From positions 118,146-182,145 of the forward strand of contig QLIY01000126.1 in assembly GCA_003260075.1 (NCBI GenBank): a DNA stretch of 64,000 bases, given 5' to 3'. The stretch is from Phallusia mammillata. Taxonomy: Eukaryota > Chordata > Ascidiacea > Phlebobranchia > Ascidiidae. The translations under genes were made by a program, and so were the position numbers. The notes beneath the pieces are model-generated. The model worked only from the letters and a program-made list of their open reading frames with translations, was not told where the DNA came from and ran no database searches. Positions 36,301-47,900 of the stretch are shown here, one piece after another. Numbering within the stretch: position 1 is the stretch's first letter; the number at the start of each line of letters is the position of its first letter.

Positions 36301-38551
36301 TAAAGTTCAGAATTCCCTATGTCAGTGGTTCCCAAACTTTTTTCTTTTAAGGCGCATTTTAGAAAAAACAAAAATTATTTGGCGCACTTCGAACATTTGA
36401 AAAAAATATATATTTGAATTTTTTTATTTCAGTTTAAAATGGCACAGCAAATTAGTTGACAAAGGCACTAACTATGAGGTCATAAAGCCGCTTTACAAGT
36501 CACTCCCATAGTTAAATAGCCTAGTTGAACATCTCAGAGACGTGGAGCATGTTGGCCTAGTGGTCTAAGCACCTGGTACTACTACTCTACTTGATTGATT
36601 TTAATTTCAATATTTTTTGCGGCACACCTAATGACATCTCGGTGCATAGTTTGGGAACCACTGCCCTATGCAATGAAATAAAACAATTACTGGACTTCAA
36701 GCTCGGTTGCTGTGTTTTACTTACTTGTATGAGACAATGTTTGGCAACGGCCCGATAGCAAGCTCGGAAACTTTTATCATTGGGATAAATGGACACACGA
36801 TGGCTCCAATCCTGATAATGTTTGTCAGAATTCTCGGTCATATGAAATCGCTTGGAATGCCAAAGATGTGTCTCTAACCAGCCTTGATTGCCTGTAGATT
36901 TAAATCACAATTAAACACGAACTTACTGTCAAAGGGTAAAAAGTAAAAAGGTGTACTGACTGAGTAAGACTGACCAAACCTGACTATGCCGAAAATATGC
37001 CAAAGATAAATAAACATTTTGTAAAAGGAAAATACTTGCAGAAAAAACAATAATGCAAAACAATAGTTTGTTTGTTTTCAAATAGTTTATGCTATCATAG
37101 ATGCAAAACTTTACCTGCTCTTTTGGCATATTCATTCTGCAAGGCAACTTTCTTTCGTCTTTTTCTGCGACAAACCTTTTCTCCAGTTTTTGAAGACTTA
37201 AAAAAGCAAATAGATTATCAACTAATAAAATCATCAGCTTGCAAGTCAGGTATGTTTGTACCTCACTGGGTGGAATCATTTGTTGGCTTGCAAGTTCTCG
37301 TAATCTTATTGGAAGTCGTTTGACATTATGTGACGCTGCTCGCCTTCTCATGTGCTTTGGCAGTGTCTGAAAATATTTGGCAACAAAAACAAATTATTAC
37401 CTGGCAAAACTTAATTTAAGGCACATAATTTAACTAACAAAATGTCTTTTAACATCAGAAAAAAGTTAAAATTAAGGTTTGTTATAATCATTTTTGGTAA
37501 AAACCTAATGCAAAATAATGTATCCAGCAATTCATAAAATAACCTATTTTTACATCACTGAAATTTACCATAAGGCACATGTAAAACTTAACAAAATCTT
37601 TTGGTGGTTTACACAAACATTTAAGTTCAGCAATTTAATACCTGAAGAGCAGTTTTGCTTCCAGAATGCTGTTTTACAGCTGCCAACATTGCCTTGACTT
37701 CTTTTTTGGCTTCTTCCACATATTCTGCAACTGGAACAGCTGAACACAAATAAAATGCTTTGAAAAGCAGCACCACAATGGGCATTGTGTGGTCACAAAT
37801 ATATACCTCTTGGTAATTCAAAAGTGTCATCTTTAGGATCTGGCAGCAAATCTTTGTAGTATTCATGTTTCTCTTGTGAAACAAAACAAGTTCAGTGTGA
37901 TCAACAAACAATATTTCACAATCAATATTTTCTTAATTTTTGTTTCATAAACCAAACCTAGTGAAAATTCTACCTGTTTTTTTTCTATTTTTTTATACTT
38001 TTTTTAAATGTTAAACAAAAAATAATTTATAGGAACAAACAAAAAAAATCATGCAAATCGCCTTTTGTTTCATCTAACAGACAAATAATGGCAATTGAGC
38101 TAAAAATTTGGACAAGCCCCAAATAACTGCGCAATAAAATAATCACATATATAATTGTTTAAATTGTTTATTCTTTTACCTGGATCTAATGTAACATTTT
38201 TTGGTTGAAACCGCATTCGTTTCTTCCATTTCTTTAAACGGGAAGATTCTTTTTTCTCATCAGCGGATTTTACTGCATCACAAATATTGAGTTAACAGGA
38301 AAATTCGTGCAAGTTATAAACTAAAACTTTTACTTTCGGATTTCACATTGCTTTCTGGTAGCTTGTCAGAAGCATCTGTTGCCTGTGTCGTCCCTTTCAA
38401 CTAAGAAATAAGAATAAAAGCTAGTAATTTCGTTTTACTTTATATTTTTGAGGCTTATCGCAAATGCATAAACTTTAAAACTTACACTTGTTGATGACTT
38501 CGAATCAGCTACTGGGAAATCGTTCTTTTCAGTATTCTTTAAATTGTCCAT
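30376..38551 (-). CDS. POP1: Ribonuclease P/MRP subunit POP1, 20 exons, with a G-run inside exon 13
   Basis: POP1 is the large protein subunit shared by nuclear RNase P (tRNA 5' processing) and RNase MRP. Exons: 38486-38551, 38334-38400, 38180-38272, 37807-37872, 37642-37739, 37262-37366, 37115-37196, 36725-36891, 35927-36146, 35572-35677, 35263-35381, 35103-35192, 34780-34940, 34102-34199, 33175-33337, 32837-33024, 32560-32660, 32131-32486, 31471-31696, 30376-30715. Diagnostic blocks: [14 protein letters not shown] (POP1 N-domain), [75 protein letters not shown] (POPLD domain), [17 protein letters not shown] and [20 protein letters not shown]. Without 11 extra G in exon 13 the model is 966 residues (human about 1024). 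As written, the G12 tract puts a stop three codons later. The end is read straight to TAA at 30376 ([10 protein letters not shown]); a GTAAGT there could instead splice to an unseen last exon. Confidence 0.92.
31098..31302. mobile_element. Palindromic element with 81-bp arms, hammerhead-like core and 12-bp target duplication
   Basis: Arms 31096-31176 and 31193-31273 are exact reverse complements around a 16-nt loop. The 12-bp direct repeat AAGATAACACGT is at 31086-31097 and 31303-31314. On the minus strand the loop and arm read CTGATGA, a GGCA..TGCC stem, then GAAAC. Related copies are at 21637-21770, 13560-13620 and 57130-57250. It lies in POP1 intron 19. Confidence 0.8.
31737..32128. mobile_element. 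hAT-like element abutting the POP1 exon 18 donor
   Basis: The left end CAGTGGTTCTCAACC pairs with a degenerate right end GGTCGAGAAACACTC. On the minus strand the POP1 exon 18 border is at 32131 and the donor GTGAGTGTTTCTCGACC runs straight into this terminus. The flanks do not match as an 8-bp duplication. Confidence 0.65.
33415..33763. mobile_element. Non-autonomous hAT element (CAGTGGTGGGATTCAGCC family) in POP1 intron 14
   Basis: Ends CAGTGGTGGGATTCAGCC and AATCCCACAACTG, with a perfect 8-bp duplication GATTTACC at 33407-33414 and 33764-33771. The interior is nearly identical to 2886-3183 with one further copy of the GGTTACTGTCAA block, so it is young or recently exchanged. Confidence 0.92.
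34807..34818. repeat. C12 (sense G12) homopolymer inside POP1 exon 13
   Basis: The minus-strand coding sequence reads ACA AAA, twelve G, then CTACTC and a stop in the incoming frame. With one G the frame continues [10 protein letters not shown] to the donor at 34779. I see no flanking duplication. Confidence 0.85.
35455..35528 (-). tRNA. tRNA-like sequence in POP1 intron 10 (pseudogene or SINE head)
   Basis: About 74 nt fold as a tRNA: D-arm GTAGCTCAA..AGAGC, anticodon arm CGGTG-CCACAAT-CACCG, T-arm GTGAGTTCAAGTCTCAC. The acceptor stem pairs only with a slip and the loop lacks U33, so a functional tRNA is doubtful. Confidence 0.45.
36323..36663. mobile_element. Non-autonomous hAT element (CAGTGGTTCCCAAAC family) in POP1 intron 8
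   Basis: Ends CAGTGGTTCCCAAAC and GTTTGGGAACCACTG. The flanks CCCTATGT (36315-36322) and CCCTATGC (36664-36671) match at 7 of 8. The interior has GGCGCAC motifs and a tRNA-head-like stretch (TGGCCTAGTGGTCTAAGC). Confidence 0.88.
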
Positions 38552-41500
38552 CAGTTTTTTTCTCGGTCGTTTTATGTCCTGTAGCTGTTAGTTGTACATT
38601 TGTTTAGTTTTTTTTCACCATTCGACACATTTACTTTTTCAAAACAATTCTACATGTGTTTTGCACGTAAATTAACCGAGACGCCAGAGTTTATTGCAAA
38701 TAATTACATACCTTTGATTCAAACTTTTACCACAAATTGAGCATTATATATTTACATACTGCATATGTAAGTTAACTAATGCTATTATGTACAAAACCTA
38801 AAAATAAGTCGCAATTTTAAATTAAATTGACTAACACATTATTGTTACGTTAAAGCACGAACACATAGGTATTTCCCTAAACCGATACGCTTTAACATTT
38901 CTATTTATCTGAGTTAGTTTTGGAATATTTTTGATTTTCTAAAAAAAATTGTCAAGCAATTAGTTATTAATTTTCGTTTTGTAGCAACAATTTATCTATT
39001 GTATACATCCCAAACGCCGCCTACCATGCAAGTCTTAACCGGTAATTAAGACTGCCTGAGAAGTTTAAAAGCGAAAATGTATTCATCGGACATTACAGAG
39101 ATCCATATCGGAAATAAAGAACGTTTTAGTGTGAAGTGTAGGTGCGAAGGCAGTCAATAAGTTGGTCCGAAACTGCTTCCAAAGAACATATCAAATTTAC
39201 AGCGGAAAATTTGTTGAAATGCTTATTAAAGTTAACCCTTCTACCAGATAGTACCGCTCGACATGTCCCACCAACGTTTCTCCCAGTCGTGTTTACCCAC
39301 AAAGTGCCAACCTTACTTTCTTGTGAGCTCCCGCCACATAGCGCTTTTTAATACGGTGTAGCTGCACCGCGTTTGGCCATTATCCACCAGTTGTGCCCGA
39401 CACTATTTTGCGCTCTATACCGTTTTAACAGACATAAAAAAAAACTTGGCCGAATTACTTGGAGCGCCTGATCCACATACAGACATAAAAAACCTAAACG
39501 GGATTCGTCCCCGGGAGTGTCTTGGGTTCGAACCCCGTGTAAAAAAATGAACAAAAAAAAACGTTGCGCAGCTATTTTCGGCTTGGTAATTGTTTCAGTG
39601 GAATTGTGTCGCTATGTTTCCATCACCAAGCAAATTAAACTCATCTCAACTCAAATTTGATGAAAAGACTTTCCTATACGTGTCGGCGCTCATGGAAGCA
39701 GTTATGTTAACCTGCGTTTCTTCTAAGTGGCGTTCCATAATGACTTATGGGTGGTTCGCAGAACTTACACTCATTATGAGATGAACTGGAAATAATTGCA
39801 CGTGGGCCGTTATTTTTAAACATTTCGCACAAAAAAGTTGGTTCTTCGCAACATTAACATGCCATTATTGTAGGCCTTTATCACTTAAATTTTCTCGGTT
39901 CAAAGAAATATGCTTCCAACCGAAATACCAGTATGTGATTAGTTTATTCTTAAATGGCATGCGAAATTCTTTTTACTGGGCTGTGGTTCATGACCTGAAA
40001 CTAAAGAATCATTGATGCAAACCTTGCTTGCTCAGGAATGGCTCAACGACCAAACATGGTAACATGCAGTTGCATTTTGGTCGAAAGCACCAAAAGCGAT
40101 TTCAGCCACATTAAGAACGCAAACTGATAAAAGAAGCGAAAGAAAAACTGCCCCGGGATAATTTCGCGCAAAATAAGCTGCGCTTGCATTATCGGTTTGT
40201 AGATTCTAGTTTGGCCAAGATTCCTGCAAGAAATTGCAAAAAGATTTTGTTTCAACATGGGTATCCAACAAATAAACTGACTATTTACCGATTTTTTTTT
40301 CTTTTTTGAATGTGGTTTGGCTTACGTAAACTTCAAAAGGGCTATTTTTACGTTTTTCAATAAACAATGGCAATATAACCCAGTAATGAAACCTGTATAA
40401 CTTATCTCAATTACAACTTAAAGGAAAGGAAGAAACGTTAATTTATTTTGCAGTCACTAAAGCAGCGTTACAAGTCGGCCAAGAAGTGGTTCGTTAGTAA
40501 ACACTTATCGCATGTGCCTTGCACTATGTAAGGTTTTTTGCTAATTGTAGGTTACTTGTTGATGAGTCACGCAAAACCGAGCAGGTTTAAGTGATATATC
40601 CTTCATCAAATTTTGTCCTTTCATCAAATTGTGTGGTGAATATATAGCTTAACGATCACGTTCAGAACAATAACTGTGGGTAACTTGTTTTCGGGTTTGC
40701 AATAATTGTAAAAAGCAACTGGCCTGTTTTCAAAAATGGTCTGATTCAAAAACGCCAATTCCACGGACAAAAATCTGTATTAGATGAAAAAACAAACAAA
40801 CAATGATTACAATTAAACAAGTTTACGCTGTTAAGCTGCCCAACCTTTTTTCCATTACTTGTTATTGCGATAGCCTATGTGCTTTTTGACCAGGAAAAAT
40901 GAATGAATCAAGCGATAGTATACTTATTAGAATTTTATATAATTTGCCAAACACAAATATTCACAGAAGTGAGAGGGGGACGTGTTGGAATAGCTCAAAG
41001 TAATAGTAGTTGAACTAAATGGGTTGATTCGGGCTTGACTTTTCACATAATGTCATGATTTCAAGTGGTAAATCGTGAAAAAAATCGGACCAGATTGGAC
41101 CAGCTTTCGCCCCAATTTTTAAGTTGGCTAAGTGATTTTTTGCGACTTAGGTTTGCAAATTTGTGCCTTCGTGCTATGCTGCATCGCACCAACGGATTAA
41201 GATTCGTTTAGTATTTTGATGTTTGGAAGTTCAAGTCAGCCGGAGGCGGAATGAATCCTTTCAGCGGTTTCTCGCAGCAAATATTATTTGCGCAAAAAGA
41301 AATGTCAAGTGGACGAAGTACGCAGCGTCGAATCTGTTGGAAGCACGCACAAGGTCTATATGCCTGGTAAATGACCCTACATCTTCTCTGATGATATGTT
41401 TTTAACCCAGGGTTGTTTACTGTTAAGGTCTACATTGCTTTTACACGATCATGTCCACTAGCAACATATTCACAACATATTGAGTTTTTAATTCCAGTTT

Positions 41501-41929
41501 TTGGTTTTCATTTATCATTCAAAGCGACTGTGGGGAAAATAAAACAAGTTGTAATTGACTGCAGCCAAAACAAATTTTCGCTTTTTATAAACTTCAGCGT
41601 AAAACACCCTAAATACATCTGCTAATCTTAAACTCTAATGCAGGACCAAAATATACAAATACTACGCAACAAAATTGTTTAACTAACCGGTATTTTTCTG
41701 GTGGTTGGCAAGAAATCACCTTCAAGTAATTTAGAAAAAGGTTAAACGTTGTCAACAGAAACCGATACGGGCACGTATTTTCCCTGTCAGAATTGATTCA
41801 TCGGGAAATTTTTACCCTGTGGCAATAGACAGGATTCTTCTTCGCAAACTCGTGCAAGTTTGGCCTAAAAAGCTGCGGCATTTCTGAATCTCGACGATTT
41901 CTTGTCGCCGCTTCTGCTTCAAGTTCAAG
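38552..41929. other. Divergent spacer between POP1 (minus) and C3 (plus)
   Basis: It should hold both promoters. I see no coding exon; the 39265-39655 repeat is the only recognisable element. No convincing TATA box or binding site can be named for C3. Confidence 0.55.
39265..39655. repeat. Second dispersed repeat copy with CTCAA-type tail
   Basis: Shares CGCCACATAGCGCTTTT, GCACCGCGTTTGGCCAT and AAATTAAACTCATCTCAACTC with 12736-12950. A tRNA T-arm-like GGGTTCGAACCCC lies at about 39525-39540. Confidence 0.5.
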
Positions 41930-44900
41930 ATGTTGAAGCTTGTGTTAGGAATTTTACTGCTTGTTGGGGTGGGAAATTGGTAAGAATTTATTTAAACTTA
42001 ATTTAGTTTTAACTTATTTGGTACCAACAATAATGTATGGTGCTTATGTATCTTTGGTATACTGTAAAGTGATTTGTCTAATGTTTTTTTTTCGTTTAAA
42101 GTTGCTCTTTTGTTGATTTCTATTTGCTAAAAATTCGTTTGTTAACAAATTATATCACTATGAAGTATCTAAATCTGAATATTAAATGCTTACGGTTCAT
42201 GACTGGTTAGAATCGAAACTATAGAACTCTTCTCTTGTTTCCTTATTTACTTAAAACAATGGCAGTTGTTTGGCGATAAAAACACACACAAAAGGGTAAA
42301 AATTAGGGACAAATGCATGTGATCTTGAGTTTTTAGGAAAAGCAAATTGACAAAACCACTTTAATGTGAAACGCAAAAATTGATTTGTTAAAATGTTTTT
42401 ACAGTTTTGAACACACAATTATAACGCCTAAGGGTCTTCGAGTCGGTGCGGAGGAAACAGCAATCCTCAATCTGCATGGATATGCGGCCGCTACTTTGTC
42501 CTATTTTATACAAGTAAGTTTTTGCACCTGAAACATTTCTCTTCTGAAAGACATGAATTATGAAAGAAGTCCCGGCTTTCAAATCGGTTGAATCACCAAA
42601 ACAAAAGTTTGTTACATATGTAATTGGTGCTATATAATAATGTTATAATGTAAGTTTTTGCTTTCCAAACATTTAAGGTAGGGTTTCTTAACCAATTGGG
42701 TATGTGTACCCTCTGAGTATGTAAATCACCAAAACAGGGGGATACAAGATATGTGTCCAAAATTAGAGTTGTGTGAAAAAGAAAAGATTTACTTCTGGGT
42801 AAAAATACAACATTTTCACAACTAAATGCCACTAAATGTTTGCAAGAGTTGTTAGTTTTACTTAAAAATAACTACAATTTCATTTTTTATCCGTTTACCA
42901 TTTTTCACGACAAGAAATAAAAATAAATTTTCTATTTGTTCAAGGGTGCAAAAATGGTAAGAATAAGAACCACTTGTATGGAGTAAAGACAAAATTATAT
43001 TTTCTCAAATAGGATTTGCCCAACAAGCAGTCTTTGATGTCACAAGTGAACGATAGAATCCTTGATGCAGACGAATGCAGCAAACCCATCAAACTCAATC
43101 TCCGGGTTCGTAAAACTTTTATCCACGCAGCCGACACTTGCTTTTTACGTTTTATCATCATTTTTTTGCGTTTTTTTTTGGTGTTTTCCCGTTTCGCCGC
43201 GATTTTTTGATTGCAAGTAGGGCCGGATTCGGGATTGGGTTCAAATAAAACAGACTTGATTCGGACCTGGCTTCACACTAGACCAGATTTGTGTCGTAAT
43301 TTAACCTTGGCGAACCGATTTTTCGGGACTGAGTTGGACTTAGGGGGCGATACAGGGGCGTGGTTTGCTCCGGAAACAGACCGGAACTGGTGGATGGCAA
43401 CGAAAACTTTCTTGACAACCCTAAACATTGGATGCATGCCAAACACGTTTTACCGGGAAAGTTACTTCCAAATAATCTGCGCAGCTGCATACCGCCTGCA
43501 AGTTATTAGCCCACACACAAATGTGCTGCACCTACAATTAGTGTGGCTGCGTCGGTATCATCTAGTTTTAATTTCAGTATACTTTTGCAATTGCTTATTT
43601 TAAGCTAAACAATCCATTCAAAATTAATGCTTACCACACGTTTGCAGGTTCCAAGTGACGAAATTCCAAATTATCGGATCCGACAAACCGTTCTTCTCAC
43701 CGTACAAATAACAGGCAGCGCATCCGACTTTACAGACACCGTAGAGATATACCTGAGCAAGGACAGCGGTTATATCTTCCTGATTACTGATCGTCCGATT
43801 TACAAGTAAGTATTAGACACAGAGTCACACGTTATACCGAATCTAGTCGGTCTTCTAAGCTTAATATTTTAAAAATAGGCCTATACACTTATGAAAAGCA
43901 TAGGTTAAAAATATCTAGCCTGCGGTGGGATTCGAACCCATGACAGGGTCTATTAGGGAATCGCGCTCTACAAACGCTCTACAAACAGTTTTTTGTGCTC
44001 GAATTACAAGCAACGTTGCCTGCCTCGTATGCATCGTGCTGCACATGTCAACTTTGTGGTGGGGGATCGCCAGGACGACCGATGACTGGCTAAGCTGAAC
44101 AGATACAGCCTCAAAGCTAATCCCGAAGACTTCAGGCCTGATCTCAGTAATGAATGTCTGTTTAGTTTAACTTGAAACACAAAAAAGCGCCCTCCTTTGG
44201 GTGTTTTGTAAAATTAGGTGAAGGGTCAAATATCCCGTTTTGGGGCAACGAAAAGTTGCGTCGAAAAAACATGATTTAAGACAATTGACCCATTGCGCCG
44301 AAAAACCTTCTTAACTTTGTGGATGAAAGTAGCAAAACAAAATGTATTTTTTTCTTACAGACCCAATGAGCTGGTGAAGATTCGAGTATTTCCGCTCAAA
44401 CAGAGAATGGGACCTTCCGATCAGAACGTGGAAATTCTTATTAAGGTAAAATCATAGAGGTCTGAGATTTTTAACCGGGGTATTTCAAAGTCCCAAGTCT
44501 AAAAATAGAAACGGCATAAAAGTTAGGAACAGCACCTGAACATTAGTGTACACAGGGGTATCCAGCACATGGCACGCGTGTCAAAAGTGGCACGCAGAGC
44601 ATTTGAAAATGGCACGCGAGCTTTTGCACATTCAGATAGTAAACATTAGGATTTGTCACGCAAATTAAATTTGTTTCCATTGATTCTTTTTGGCCTATAT
44701 TCTAACTTCTGTAATTACCAGTAGTAAAGTTACACAACCCACTCATTAATTTGTTCGTTTTATGACAAAACTTAAGCCCCGTTGCAAACTATTTGTATCT
44801 TGTGTCGCATAAACCAGTGCTCTGCAACCTTTTTTCACGCACGTCACACCATACAAGCTATAAATGTTGGGCGGCACACCCGAACCAAAGATGCGATTTG

Positions 44901-47900
44901 AAATTTTTTGAAAGACTAAAAAAGCATTAAGCCAAGGGTCTTAAACGTTTTGAGGGCCAAAAACATTTTTTACGTTAGTAAAGAGCGTACTATTGTAACT
45001 TTTTAAAAAAAGTAATATGAATAAAAATATCATGTGCTTAAAAATGTTGTGCGTTTACGTCATTTTATGTGCATAAAACATTTGCGATGCAATAAACAAG
45101 AAACATATGTACAGTTTAGCAAACTAAAAAAACAAGTGAATTAAACTACTATGTGCGAAACCAATGGCATACAATGACGAAACAATTGAAAAATATGACG
45201 CAACAATTGGAATTGCAGATTTTCCACTGGAGGGAATATTTCCATCACAGGATTAAAACGTCGCATTTATTTCTAGCCATCACTAATAAAGAATAATTGT
45301 TACTTAAAATCGGTGGTCTGACAGGGTATTCCACCTGAGGTAAACACCTAAAATTTAAAAGTTAGTTATAAAACCCTTTTAGGGCCACACCAGGCCGCGT
45401 GTTTTGAAACCCCTGCATTAAGCCAATATAAAGTATTTTATAACGTAATAAAACATGAATGTGTCGTGAGTAGTGTAGCTTTGGTTTGGTGTTGTGTACT
45501 GTATCATTTGCTAGAATAATAAAATACAAAAAACAAACAAATTAAAAACAAAAAGTTACGCTTTTGCGGCGGCACACCCAGCAACGTATTGCGGCACACC
45601 GGTTGCGGAGCACTGGCATAAACAGAATAAAGGTTTTTGGAGTATCATAAACAATTGACGACATTCTTTTCGCATTTGACGACATTTCTTTTCTAACCAT
45701 TTAATAGTGTTCTACATATTGACCAAATATTCGGATTGAGCCCGTACCGTCAAGACGTTGAAAACATGTTTGGAAAAAATACCAAACGTTGGCACGCGAG
45801 TAAATTTTTAAACCAAATTTGGCACGGCGGTGTGTTCGAGTTGGACACCCCTGGTGTACAGAATATAAACTGTTGCTGCCAGGCATTCTGGCAATTCGTA
45901 ATCGAGTTTCTCAAGGCAACGTACTTTCTGATGATGGAAAGTACGCCAGGTCCATAGAGACCTTTCAGTTGTATAATTGCCAGAAGAGCTCTATATGTTT
46001 GATTAGTGTTTAAATCAGTGGCATAACTCAGCTAAAGAAACTTGTAATTTATATGTAATTTATAAACTTACCGTCAAAATATGACACGGGGTAGACAGGA
46101 GAAAAAAAAAGATTAATGTTCAAACACATGTTTAGTTTATTTTTCTTCTTTTCCGCAGACCCCAGACGGAGTTGGAGTTGAGAAGCGAAATCGAAATCTT
46201 CCCGTTGCCGATTTCATCTACGCCCAGTTCAGAATTCCAGAAAATCCAGTTTTCGGTTTGTGGTCGGTAGAAGGAAGATATTCGGATAAGGTAAAGACTC
46301 CACAAAACACGATTGCTCTACACACAAATATTTGAAAACAATTGTTGATATAAAGTGGCGGATTAAGATTATATTGATTCCCAGGTTGAAACTTTGAAAT
46401 TAGCTCTATTCGCATGTATATTAATACAGATATAACTAGGGCAAAAAGGCCAAAACTTGGGAATTGTGGGGCCCTTAATTGTGACTGTAGATCAGTCAGC
46501 TATTTATATACTTTCTAAACTTTCCTATGTTGTGGACAAATTCAAACCGATAGTACAGATTCGGGTCGACGTATAAGAGAATAAAAGCACTAATTTCCGG
46601 TAGTGCTATTTAGTCACAAAAGTTGCAAAGTTAAACCCGCGAGGCATTTAAATGATTTCAATCAGCTCTTCACAAAACAACACAATCTGCTGTTAGCGGT
46701 TTGGTATTTTCTGAAACGAAGCACATCGCCTGTGGCAGAGCAAGGTTTGATGTTGTGTCATGTGAACGCCGATTTGATCACGTTATCCAATATTACGACG
46801 TCGAAAACAATAAAAAAGAAAATAATCTTAACAAAATCCGAACCTTGTTGGTTCGAACCCGGGCCGTTTGTTTTGTGATTATAAAATAGGGAATTCAACT
46901 CAAAACCTTTAATGAAGCATTACTAAATCAGTATACAAATAGATTCATCTTGTTTACATTTTGTTATGCTTTTTGAAAACGTTTGTCCTAATCTTTCATA
47001 TTGTTCACAGGGTTATGAAAGCAGCAGTACCATAAGCTTTGCCGTGCAAAGATACGGTAAGTAGACGATAATATCATTTTGGAAACAACCAGATTTTTAC
47101 GAAATATTGATAGCTTTTGAAACGTTGTTTAATTCCAATTTAATGTGAGGATTAATGTCCAATAATCATGTCGTTATTTTAGAAACACGTCTGAACCTTA
47201 CTGATGCGTAGTTAAGAAAACTGATGTAGGCTATCACTAACAAGATAGTAGCACCCAATTAATTCACTAAGTTTTAAGTCAGGTTCGGGCTTTAGATCGA
47301 TAAAAAGAGACATGATTCGTGCCTGACGGTTCATGTGTATCGCAATTTTTCGGGTAAACGAATCGACTGAAGGGCTTTCTGTGTTGGTTTGCGGCCTACA
47401 ATATAGTATGACCCTCACCCATCTCACTTAAAAGACCCAGTAAACTAAGATATGGAAATGGTTAGTAAATGAGGAAAAAAACATCTTTGAGAACCAATGG
47501 GTTGGAGAAATCAATACTTTTTTTCCTTTCAGTGTTGCCGACGTTTCAAGTAAAAATCGAAACCAAACCTTACATTCTACTTTCCGACGACGATATAAAG
47601 GGAAAGATTAAAGCTGAATACAGGTAACGCATTTAAATGTGAGATGTTGTAGTTGATAGGTTAAAAAACAAAGCATTAAATAATGACTGGTTGTATTTTT
47701 AACATACGGCTATTGCTGTTTTTCTGTGGTGGTTGACTGCTTTGGTAATAGATTTAAAAGACTTAGTGGTTTCTGATCATTTTGTTAGACAAATTTGTTT
47801 CTTACAGCCAACTAGATTATTATGTTTCCCCTTCCTTTCAAAGTTTCGTAAATTTTAAAAGTAATTGTGAGTATTTGGTCCTAAAATGTTGAGCTAACAA

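Larger units (their letters stand above)
44553..45853. mobile_element. Outer hAT element of a three-level nest (C3 intron 5)
   Basis: Ends CAGGGGTATCC and GGACACCCCTG. The 7-bp flank GTGTACA is at 44546-44552 and 45854-45860. It contains the elements at 44815-45615 and 44933-45415. Confidence 0.8.

Noticed and set aside
30376..38551. POP1 as a pseudogene because of the exon 13 stop
   Set aside because: Nineteen other exons are intact with good splice sites; the only lesion is a suspicious homopolymer.
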